19,270 bases of DNA, from assembly GCA_964439085.1 (NCBI GenBank), contig CAYTNB010000033.1, positions 1 through 19,270 of the forward strand. The letters run 5' to 3'. A program made the translations under genes and the position numbers. This DNA comes from JAADIV01 sp964439085. GTDB lineage: Bacteria; Desulfobacterota; Desulfobulbia; Desulfobulbales; VMSU01. Position 1 is the first letter of the stretch. Every line of letters starts with the position of its first letter. Shown here piece after piece: positions 7,341 through 14,900 of the stretch. Below the pieces are notes generated by a model. It was not told the DNA's origin, did no database searches, and was given only the letters and a program-made list of their open reading frames with translations.

Positions 7341-8939
7341 TTACAGAAGTCTCAGCGCCCTGGCGAAATCTTCCGGGTAATGGCCGTTTATCCAACGCAA
7401 TTGGGCTTCGCTGAAGGCTCCTGGCGATTCCGGCAGCTTGGGTAAAAAAGAGTAAAGCAGGCGTTGGCCGGGGTCGCCGCCGGTGAGCTTTTTGCTGTAC
7501 TCAATTACGGTGACCATTTTAGCGCCCAGGCCAGTGAGCATACGCATGGCGGTTAGAATGGCCTTGTTGATTGATTCTCGGGTTGCTGAATCTGCCTCGA
7601 CAATATTGCCAACTCGCCGCACTGGCATAAGTTGTAGTTCCCATTGTGAGGTCTGAGCCTTGGGTACAAAGAGAATAACCTGCTCGTCCTGATGGACAAT
7701 CAGGCTGCTTTCCAGATCCTGCCGCCCATCCAAGCGTTTATTGTGGATGATAGCCTGATGATAATCGTCAAAGAAACAAGATTTGGTGGCTTTGTGGTAT
7801 TGACTCATAAAATCACCGATAAGATTGCCGCATCCGTATGCTTCTATTACCGGGCCGCCTATCGTCTCTAATTCACCGGGCAGCATGGCGAATTGATGAT
7901 GGATCATCTGGTGCGAGGCGTGTAGGCGGTAGTTGCTGGCCGAACAGTCATAGCCGTAATTCCAGCCCCAAAGGGTGGCTGCAAATTGTTGATCTACTGC
8001 CGTAGCCGTGCACAGTTTAGCGACAATTTTCAGGCGTAGCTTCTCAAGTTCTGAAGGAGCCAATGACTGCCTGGCCAAGGGCATTTCAAGATTCAGGGCG
8101 GCGGCCAGTCTTATATAGGTGCGTTGGTAGTAAATATGCCGCAGGCCGTCCATGTCGGTCTGCTTAAGGTCACTGATATGATAGCGAATGGCATCATTTG
8201 CCATATTGGCGGCATAATGGCCGCCGGATATATAACTGTTGCGCCGCAGATATTCAAAAACATGTGTGTCGTTCTTAGCATCACCGACAATCTCACTGCC
8301 GCCCTGTGCGCCTGGACGTAAAACCATAACTTCTTTGTAGATTGTAGGTAGGTGCTCGTTATTTACCAGTATCTCAAAGAGATCAGAGAAAGATATTTTG
8401 GCCCTGGTTCGTCCTTTATCGTCCTTCTGATAACGTAGGCCAGTTGGGTCTCCTGCCCGGTTGTAGACGAATTCGCAGCACAATTGGGCCATAATAATTA
8501 AGTCGTTACTGTCTGTCGAGTTGGCGGCCAAAGCCAGGAGTACCGGTTGCGGTAAATCTTTGAACATCGCAGCCAGGCCGACCTTGGCATTATCTGCATC
8601 TCCCCATTTATTGAGGTATTTAGTCATGGAGGCAGCAGGCGGTTTTGGTATCTTTATGTCTGCAGGGCTCATGGCTTTAGCGTCACCCCAGCTTCTGGTT
8701 ATATAGGTGGCTCCACGGAAGGGCAGAGGATTAGGAATTTCATATATCCAGTCCGCCTCAGCAACGCCTACGGTTCCAGATGGGAAGTTGCGGCTGTTAT
8801 CAATACTATGACCATCTAATTCCCCTAGAGTTTGGACGAAATCATCCTGTCGTAGGTTAAATACGGAAAACGAGGGTTTGTGAATGGCAAACCTGAATCC
8901 CTGTGGTGTAACGCAGGTTCTGGGGAATGTGCTGTTCAT
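7341..8939 (-). CDS. Uncharacterised 532-residue protein, possibly HIT/GalT-like
   Basis: I do not recognise this protein with confidence. No signal peptide or membrane segment is seen, so it should be cytosolic. Residues 331-350 are His-rich and contain ASHQMIHHQF. About 60 residues later comes ESSLIVHQDEQVILFVPKAQ (410-429), then WELQLMPVRRVG. This order, a His/Gln cluster and then an E...hhhVPxA...W.hhhhP.R stretch, resembles the C-terminal half of galactose-1-phosphate uridylyltransferase / Ap4A phosphorylase (HIT superfamily), though the exact HxHxH triad is not present. An Ala/Leu-rich helical region lies around 120-160. It is upstream of trpBA on the same strand, 86 nt away, with its own candidate promoter at 9037-9065. 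A nucleotide or sugar-phosphate function is only a hypothesis. Confidence 0.6.
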   Translation of the reverse strand: MNSTFPRTCVTPQGFRFAIHKPSFSVFNLRQDDFVQTLGELDGHSIDNSRNFPSGTVGVAEADWIYEIPNPLPFRGATYITRSWGDAKAMSPADIKIPKPPAASMTKYLNKWGDADNAKVGLAAMFKDLPQPVLLALAANSTDSNDLIIMAQLCCEFVYNRAGDPTGLRYQKDDKGRTRAKISFSDLFEILVNNEHLPTIYKEVMVLRPGAQGGSEIVGDAKNDTHVFEYLRRNSYISGGHYAANMANDAIRYHISDLKQTDMDGLRHIYYQRTYIRLAAALNLEMPLARQSLAPSELEKLRLKIVAKLCTATAVDQQFAATLWGWNYGYDCSASNYRLHASHQMIHHQFAMLPGELETIGGPVIEAYGCGNLIGDFMSQYHKATKSCFFDDYHQAIIHNKRLDGRQDLESSLIVHQDEQVILFVPKAQTSQWELQLMPVRRVGNIVEADSATRESINKAILTAMRMLTGLGAKMVTVIEYSKKLTGGDPGQRLLYSFLPKLPESPGAFSEAQLRWINGHYPEDFARALRLL

Positions 8940-9036
8940 GGGCTTGAAGGATTAGGCACAATTGAAATATTACTGAAAGGATTCCTTTATTTCTAGTTTA
9001 CTTGACTACTCTGCTAGATTTAAAATAAAAAAGAAA

Positions 9037-9065
9037 AAAATACAATTTAAATCGGGATTTGACAA
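9037..9065 (-). promoter_or_regulatory. Candidate sigma70-type promoter for the 532-residue gene / trpBA
   Basis: On the minus strand, TTGTCA (9065-9060) matches 5 of 6 bases of the -35 consensus. It is followed after 17 nt by TATTTT (9042-9037), which matches 4 of 6 of the -10. This gives a leader of about 90 nt before ATG 8939. The region is strongly A/T-rich. No other good promoter is seen between the gene and the helicase terminator. Confidence 0.45.
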
Positions 9066-9077
9066 TGATAGTTGTCA
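9060..9077. promoter_or_regulatory. Inverted repeat overlapping the -35 box, possible operator
   Basis: TGACAA-N6-TTGTCA is a perfect 6-bp dyad with a 6-bp spacer, and its left arm is the -35 box of the candidate promoter. A dimeric repressor bound here would block that promoter. It does not resemble the enteric TrpR operator. No regulator gene is adjacent. Confidence 0.35.
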
Positions 9078-9157
9078 CAAATGAAGCATATCCCCGTCGC
9101 TAAGACATTTGGGGATAACAGGGGACTAAAATATGGTGCTACACTGGATAGAGTAAA

Positions 9158-9190
9158 ATGCCAGCATAACTTTTTCTGTTATGCTGGCAT
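9158..9190 (-). terminator. Hairpin terminator after the DEAD-box helicase gene
   Basis: ATGCCAGCATAAC / GTTATGCTGGCAT form a perfect 13-bp stem with a 7-nt loop, 12 nt after the helicase stop. On the minus strand the stem runs into TTTT, a short U-tract. On the plus strand no U-tract follows. Confidence 0.7.
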
Positions 9191-9202
9191 ACTGGCCATT
9201 TC

Positions 9203-10948
9203 TTAGGCGGCTTTTAACTTATTTTCTTTGCGGCGGTGTACCCCCGCAGATTTGGGACGATTGGCGCCTTGCTTACTGCGGGCAGCCATCTTGGGGGCCT
9301 TGTTACCACGGGCCACCTCGATAGAAACTGTTTTGCCATTTATTTTAAAATGCTGAAAGGCATCAAGTATCTGAGGAATGAACTTGCTGTCCGCTTCAAG
9401 AAGAGCTGTGTTACGCATAATCTCAATCTTGCCGATTTTGATTTTTCCGCCACCCTGCATGCCGTTAATTTTGCCCATCAAACCCTGAGGCAAAATTCCG
9501 TCACGCCGTCCAACATTGAGATGAAATCTGGTAAATTGCTGCGGTCTTTTTGAACGACTGCCGAACTCTCGACGGGGTGGCCGCTCTACCCTGCCACGCC
9601 TCTTTTGAGCACCCTCGTTCACATTAGCATTAAGGTCGGGGGCATTTTTATAATATTCCAGGAAGCGGTTAAACTCTAAGGAAATGAATTTTTTGATAAT
9701 CTCTTCGTTATCAAAATCGGCAAAAGTGGCGGCAATTTTTTCGTAAAGTGGGTCGATTTGGCTGTGGTTTACTTCAACGTTTTTGACCATTTCAACCTGG
9801 CTGAGTAATTGCTTTTCGCAAATTTCCTTGCCGGATGGGATGCGGCAGAGCGTGAACTTCTTTTTGATATTTCTCTCAATCTCACGGAGCTTATATTGTT
9901 CTTTCATGTGAACAATCGCAACTGATATTCCCGTACGTCCAGCCCGGCCGGTACGACCGCTTCTGTGCGTGTAACCAGCAGTTTCATCGGGAAGATTATA
10001 ATGGATTACATGGGTTAGATCATTAACATCGAGGCCGCGCGCCGCAACATCGGTGGCTACAAGTAATTGCAGGTTTTTGCTACGGAATTTCCCCATTACC
10101 TGATCGCGTTGGGCTTGAGATAAATCTCCATGCAGGGCATCGGCACTATAGCCGTCCTTAATCAATTTATTGGCGATCTCATGGGTATCTTTCCGTGTAC
10201 GGCAAAAAATGATTGAATAATTCTGGGGGCTATTATCAACAATCCGCTTTAAGGCGAGATATCTGTCCCGGGCTCGAACCATATAACATTCGTGGCTGAC
10301 GTTCTCGGCGCCCGCATTACGTTTACCTATGGTGATTTCAACGGGATCTGACATGTATTTGCCAGCTATGGTGGATACTTCTTTCGACATTGTTGCTGAA
10401 AACAATAGGGTGTTTTTTTCTGGTGGTGTTTGGGAGAGGATGGCATTTAAGTCATCCATAAAACCCATTTGTAACATCTCATCAGCTTCATCGAAGACCA
10501 CATAACGTATCGTGGATAAATCAACCTGCTTACGGTTGATTAAATCATTCAGACGCCCCGGTGTAGCAACAATAATCTGGCAGCCTTTGCGGAGGGCCTT
10601 AATCTGAGGCTCAATATTTGCGCCGCCGTAAACCGCTAGAACTTTGACATTGTCAGCATAGCGTGCAAAAGCGTCGATATCTCTTGCGACCTGTACACAA
10701 AGCTCTCGTGTGGGGCAAAGAACCAGACCTTGTGTCTGTCTGCTTTTTCTGTGTATGAGCTGGACTAAAGGCACACCAAAGGCGGCGGTTTTGCCTGTTC
10801 CGGTCTGAGCCAGGCTTACCATATCTACCTTTTGTTCCAGCATTAGTGGAATGACTTTAGCCTGAACAGGGGTTGGTTCCTGAAAGCCAAGGGCTGACAG
10901 ACCTTTAATGATGTCGTCGTTAATACCAATATCTGTAAATGTATTCAT
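9203..10948 (-). CDS. deaD: DEAD-box ATP-dependent RNA helicase, DeaD/CsdA type
   Basis: A 581-residue RNA helicase that unwinds structured RNA during ribosome assembly and mRNA decay, typically needed in the cold. Motifs in order: Q-motif FQEPTPVQ (22-29), I AQTGTGKT (47-54), Ia PTREL (79-83), TPGR (129-132), DEAD (153-156), SAT (184-186), FCRT (248-251), ALHGDLSQAQRD (271-282), ATDVAARGLD (298-307), HRSGRTGRAG (328-337). A basic linker (about 448-470, RRGR, RPPRR) leads to a DbpA-type RNA-binding domain (about 474-546) and a K/R-rich tail. The domain order matches E. coli DeaD (629 aa) more than the shorter RhlE type. The cold-shock-domain gene lies just upstream on the same strand. ATG 10948 has no clear Shine-Dalgarno. 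Confidence 0.92.
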   Translation of the reverse strand: MNTFTDIGINDDIIKGLSALGFQEPTPVQAKVIPLMLEQKVDMVSLAQTGTGKTAAFGVPLVQLIHRKSRQTQGLVLCPTRELCVQVARDIDAFARYADNVKVLAVYGGANIEPQIKALRKGCQIIVATPGRLNDLINRKQVDLSTIRYVVFDEADEMLQMGFMDDLNAILSQTPPEKNTLLFSATMSKEVSTIAGKYMSDPVEITIGKRNAGAENVSHECYMVRARDRYLALKRIVDNSPQNYSIIFCRTRKDTHEIANKLIKDGYSADALHGDLSQAQRDQVMGKFRSKNLQLLVATDVAARGLDVNDLTHVIHYNLPDETAGYTHRSGRTGRAGRTGISVAIVHMKEQYKLREIERNIKKKFTLCRIPSGKEICEKQLLSQVEMVKNVEVNHSQIDPLYEKIAATFADFDNEEIIKKFISLEFNRFLEYYKNAPDLNANVNEGAQKRRGRVERPPRREFGSRSKRPQQFTRFHLNVGRRDGILPQGLMGKINGMQGGGKIKIGKIEIMRNTALLEADSKFIPQILDAFQHFKINGKTVSIEVARGNKAPKMAARSKQGANRPKSAGVHRRKENKLKAA

Positions 10949-10997
10949 AATTTTTTATATCTTTATCAAGAAGTAAGAGTTGGGGCGGGGTGGGGGT

Positions 10998-11032
10998 AAA
11001 AAAAATGCCCTGCGTACTGCGTGCAGGGCATT
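10998..11032 (-). terminator. Intrinsic terminator after the cold-shock gene
   Basis: On the minus strand AATGCCCTGC and GCAGGGCATT form a 10-bp GC-rich stem with a 9-nt loop, followed by eight Ts (the A-run at 10998-11005 on the plus strand). It starts 42 nt after the csp stop and 50 nt before the helicase start. csp is therefore probably mostly monocistronic, with deaD reached by read-through or a separate promoter. Confidence 0.88.
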
Positions 11033-11073
11033 CATACCGCCGTTAGGCGATATTCAGGTGAATCTTGAGACTA

Positions 11074-11274
11074 TTATAACTGCACTACATTGGCAGCGGC
11101 AGGGCCTTTCGCCCCGTCAACAATCTCAAAGCTCACGGAAGCGCCTTCGTCGAGAGATTTATAACCATCGGTTGTAATAGCAGAATAGTGAACGAAAAGA
11201 TCCGCTCCGTCTTCCTGCTCAATAAAACCAAACCCCTTTGACGCATTAAACCATTTTACAATACCTTTATTCAC
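11074..11274 (-). CDS. Cold-shock-domain RNA chaperone (CspA family)
   Basis: A 66-residue single CSD protein, the standard length for the family. It binds single-stranded nucleic acid and melts mRNA structure. RNP1 is KGFGFI (13-18) and RNP2 is LFVHYS (26-31), with the aromatic residues W8, F15, F17 and F27 expected on the binding face. The start is GTG at 11274, supported by AAAGGAG 9-10 nt upstream and by the conserved beginning NKGIVKWFNASKGFGF; no ATG is available. It has a strong promoter candidate (11331-11359) and its own terminator. Many CSD proteins are not cold-induced, so a cold role is inferred from the adjacent DeaD-type helicase. Confidence 0.95.
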   Translation of the reverse strand: MNKGIVKWFNASKGFGFIEQEDGADLFVHYSAITTDGYKSLDEGASVSFEIVDGAKGPAAANVVQL

Positions 11275-11330
11275 TGCGAACTACTCCTTTGAATGCGGTC
11301 CTAACATAGAACCATTTAATAAACGAGAAT

Positions 11331-11359
11331 ATTATCTCGAACTACCCAACCCAGATCAA
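11331..11359 (-). promoter_or_regulatory. Promoter of the cold-shock gene
   Basis: Minus strand TTGATC (11359-11354), exactly 17 nt, then GATAAT (11336-11331), a 5/6 match to TATAAT. Transcription would begin near 11324, giving a leader of about 50 nt ahead of the GTG start. The -10 box lies within a dyad CGAGA-N6-TCTCG (11324-11339) that could be an operator. Confidence 0.6.
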
Positions 11360-11380
11360 CTGGAAATAAATCAAGTTACT

Positions 11381-11422
11381 AAAAAAAAATCGCCCAATCC
11401 CATAACTAGAGAATTGCGCGAT
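11381..11422 (-). terminator. Terminator-like hairpin upstream of the csp promoter
   Basis: Minus strand ATCGCGCAAT, 14-nt loop, ATTGGGCGAT: a 10-bp stem with one mismatch, followed by nine Ts (A-run 11381-11389 on plus). On the plus strand CTTTTAT follows, so it could also stop plus-strand transcription weakly. No protein gene lies upstream on the minus strand for more than 500 nt, so it may end a small RNA. Confidence 0.6.
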
Positions 11423-11475
11423 CTTTTATAGCTACTTCTCATTATAATGTAGACAATACTCTTCTAGATTTATCC

Positions 11476-11503
11476 ACTATACTCTAAATTAATAATAAGG
11501 CAA
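11476..11503 (-). promoter_or_regulatory. Candidate promoter of a small RNA ending at 11381
   Basis: Minus strand TTGCCT (11503-11498), 16 nt, TATAGT (11481-11476; 5/6 of the -10). A perfect TATAAT also lies at 11446-11441 but lacks a -35 box. Transcription from the first would give an RNA of roughly 85-90 nt ending in the T-run at 11381-11389. The stretch 11504-11690 upstream holds no gene I can support. Confidence 0.3.
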
Positions 11504-11690
11504 GCACTTTTTTCAGATTCTGGTCAGGACATTCTAAAAGATTGCCGCACACCTTCTCACAAGATCTTGGCCAGGAGATACTTTGGAAGTACGAGAAGCA
11601 CTGAATATGGGAGTACCTTGATAGGGGCAGTCGGTTGGCTATTGACACCTTAATGACCGTATTTTACCTCTCTGCTTTTCGCAAAATAGT

Positions 11691-11787
11691 TAGGACCTTA
11701 CAGACTGTTTTCTCGGAGTCTGCGCTTACCTGTTTTTTAGAAAAGAATTCACAAGGTACTTACTTAACCCCCTCGTGGGGGTGTTAG
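11691..11787 (-). repeat. Dispersed intergenic repeat, copy C
   Basis: About 97 bp on the minus strand, matching copies A and B along the whole length: CTAACACCCCCACGAGGGGG, AGTACCTTGTGAATTC, TTTTCTAAAAAACAGG, TAAGCGCAGACTCCGAG, CAGTCTGTAAGGTCCTA. It lies 168 nt downstream of the AsmA-like gene stop and shares that gene's orientation. It lacks the inverted duplication of copy B. CAGACT...AGTCTG forms a perfect 6-bp pair here, while copies A and B have one mismatch at that place. Confidence 0.85.
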
Positions 11788-11819
11788 TTCATTGTCTAAG
11801 GGCCTATGAGTTTCATAGC

Positions 11820-11841
11820 CTATCCTCGGACAGCCTCCTAG
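11820..11841. repeat. Solitary MITE-type end
   Basis: This 22-bp stretch (TATCCTCGGACAGCCTCC flanked by CTAG on the right) differs at one base from the right inverted end of the MITE at 16436-16619. A little interior similarity (TTTCA..TA..GCC..TAT) continues to its left. No matching left end is found within 500 bp, so it looks like the remnant of a second, decayed copy. Confidence 0.6.
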
Positions 11842-11954
11842 GCGTTACGACAAAATTGAATTAATGATGGCATCGTAAAAAGTCCGATCTACTGCGTTGT
11901 AGCAATTTTTTAGGCACGAGGCATACCACATGCGTGGTCAAACAAAAAAGATAA
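11842..11954. other. Gene-free spacer with palindrome, 3' of the AsmA-like gene
   Basis: This contains CGTAAAAAGTCCGATCTACT, an AATTTTTTAG tract, and the dyad ACCAC-ATGC-GTGGT (11925-11938). It does not have the form of an intrinsic terminator on the minus strand, since no U-tract follows a GC stem. Its style resembles dispersed repeats seen in sulfate-reducer genomes, but it occurs only once here, so this cannot be shown. Confidence 0.3.
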
Positions 11955-14900
11955 CTATTTATGTTCAGTTGACTTCTGTCCTTTTTCAGGGATCAGTGGC
12001 GCAAAAATGCGGAAGGGCAAGGTGAGGGTGTCCATAACGAAATCTAATGCGGCTCGACCTATGGCGCTAGGCGGTAGTGCTGTCACTTCAGGATCTTTAA
12101 GGGGGCCTTTTACCCCTACAGGGAAGGTTAGGATGGATTCCTTTTTTCCTCCCAGGGCTTTGCCAATCAGGGGGATACTGGTTACCACTGAATCAATCAT
12201 CTTCAATGGGGCAATAAAAAAAGTGAGATCGGCCTGCCGGTTTTTGAGGGCAATGGTGCCTCGTCCTGTTAGATTGACCCCCTTCCCCTTCAAGACAATC
12301 TTGTCAACATTCATCACGTTGTCTTTTATTTTTGTCTCAATATTCAGGCTGTTATATTTCAGTCCTTTATGCTTTGAGGTTGATTGGTTATCCCAGACTA
12401 GAAGGTCTGTGAAGTTGATGACGGTGAAAATTTTGGATAATAAATCCATCCTGCGAATCAAACCATGTGGTGATTGCAGATTGAGATGGCCGCTTTGCCA
12501 ATCTCCCGGCAGGCCGAATAATTTAGCGTCAAGAGAGAATGGCCCCTCAATTAGGCTTTGTTTGACTCCTAAACATGGCAGGGCGTTCTCGAAAAGGAAA
12601 TTTGAATTTTGCTGGGATATTTGAAAAAAGCTGTTGGCTGACGGCCCATCCAGATCCCAGACCCCGGACATCTCCATTCCACAGATCAGACCGGAATTTA
12701 GATTTACCTTGGCTTTACTATTGCCTCGAAAGGTGAGAGTCCCTAATAGTGGTGTCCAGGAATACAGAATAGGGTCTTTATCTTTATCATCCGGTGCCGG
12801 TTGCTTTTTATAGGTGAAGTTGCCGAAATCAAATGAGATTTTGCCATTCAAGTTTTGCGGTAAAAAATGATGTATTTTTTTACCCGGTTCTGATTTTGCC
12901 CGGCCTTTGTCTGCTTTGAATTTGTTTCTAAGAGTTGTCAGGGTTTGTCGGAGATTATGCCAGGCCAGGCTGTTGGCAGCGATATCCAGGTCTAATTGAT
13001 AATTGTTTTTATTTGTCGTTACCAGCCCTTGGCCCTTTATCACATCTGGCCCCATATTTATATCCAGTTTGGTGATTTTTATTTTATGTTGGTTGCCGGC
13101 CAACTCCATATCTTTGATGGAGATGGTTTGAATATTAGCCGGACTGTTATCTGACCGCATGGTTAGATCGTGAATTTTAAGAGAGCCGCCGAAAAATGAT
13201 GAAAGGTTTTTTTTGTGAGTGGACAACATATTGAAAGAACCTGTTATTTCTCCAGAATCGACAAAGTTTTGCTGTAATAATGATGTTAGGGTCTGGGCTC
13301 GTATACTGCCATGCCAGGTGAATACGGTTTTGGCTGAGATTGAGTTCCTGATATAAGTCAATTTGCCTTCTCTGATGCCGTCGCGCAGGACGAGATTGTT
13401 TAAGGATATCCTGGGAGTATGGATAATGTCCAGGCTAAGGGAGGGGCCACTGTTACTGTTAAGGCCAGCAATAATATCGCCCTGAATACGTATGTCTGTC
13501 CATGATGAATTATTGTTGGTTACAGTGAAGTTTTTTAGCTGGAATGGCAGTTTGGGGAAAAGTTCTGCTGGCAGCCATTCCTGTTCTTTTAGCCACTGCC
13601 CCAGCTTGCCGTCGATCACGCCGTCGAAGGTACTTTGGCCGTGCCATTTTTTCAAATTATGGTGCCTATAACGTCCGTTGAGATATAAGGTCTGACCGGC
13701 GGCGGTAAATATTCCGGTTAAGGCAACAGACTTGCCGCTCAACTTTGCCTGAACCTCTTTGCTCTCTACAGTACCAGGTAAATCCCTGGCGTTTATTTTT
13801 AGCTTTTGGACATCCAGATCACCCTTGAAATTCCATGCTGACGGGGATGCGGGCGGGCCTCTTAAACTGAATCCTCGTAGTTTCGCCTGGCCGGATATAT
13901 CAGATAATTGGCCGTCCAGATAATCTTTGAGGTAGCTACGTTTGCCATTTAACTGCAGGGAGCCTTGGCGCCATAAAGCGGCCAAATCAATATCGGCATC
14001 GAGACGATTGACGTTTAATTCGCGGTTTTGTTCGGTTCCCCAGGATACATTTCCCGCACTCCGCCTTATTTTGTGTGGCCCAAGTACTCCGGTTAGGTGA
14101 TCCCATCCCACTCGGTGTGGTTCAATTTGCAGATTGCCGTCCGTTATTTTAAAGGCCCATGGCACTCTAGTATATTTCCCTTGGCCGTCTATGCCACGAA
14201 CAGTCACGCGTGTTTCTAGATTATGCAGTTGGTCGCCCAGGTATAGAGTGCCTTGGGCTCGGCCTGTAATAGACTTGAATTTACGAAGCTCATTCTGAAA
14301 AGGTTTGTCGTTAACTATTTTTTTCAGGACATTCTGGAGATTGTGCAGGTCTGCGTCTATGTCGATAGCCAGATTAAAATCATTATTGTCCTTTGTAAGG
14401 GCTAGAAATAAATTACCATTCTGCGCCCGGCTTTTGTCAATTTGGGCGCTCAACCCCTTGCCTGCCAGATTACCGTTAATGATAGTTATTGGGCCGCTGG
14501 CCCAATCGAGATTCAGATTGATGCCTGGGATATTAATTGGCGCTTTGTCTACATCGACCCAAATTTTCATTTTATGAATATGCTTGAAATCCGCACTTGG
14601 GCCGTTAAATGTGTAACGGGCAGACTTGGCATACCCCCCACGGACTATGGCACAAACCTCTTTGGCAACTTGGTTTGTGCCAAATCTAGCCTTTATAATC
14701 TTGCGTACCGCTGCTAAATCAATGTTCTTGCCATTTAAATCAATTTCCCAGCGTGGTTTTTTCTCTTGGCTACTATGACGGCGTGCAATTGTGCCGCTTA
14801 AGCTTAGGGCCGGATCAGAGATAGTCAGCTCCTTCAATTTCATAAAATAATCTTCATTGTATTTCGTTAATTTCAGGCTGCCCAGGCTGTTGATTTTACA

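Noticed and set aside
7255..7395. N-terminal extension of TrpB by 47 residues
   Set aside because: It overlaps the upstream gene end and is unlike TrpB N-termini; a ribosome-binding site fits ATG 7254.
9059..9087. Plus-strand promoter from TTGACA at 9059
   Set aside because: No -10 box at a proper distance and no plus-strand gene downstream.
11504..11690. Short frames on both strands (for example an open stretch with RRYFGSTRSTEYGS) in the csp/AsmA gap
   Set aside because: No good start or ribosome-binding site and no family likeness. It could be a gene relic, but this cannot be supported.
1173..11787. CRISPR array
   Set aside because: The three repeat copies are kilobases apart and separated by genes; no regular spacers.
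12007..12624. 205-codon plus-strand open frame
   Set aside because: It lies wholly antisense inside the AsmA-like gene. The composition is Arg/Pro/Ser-rich as in shadow frames, and there is no family motif.
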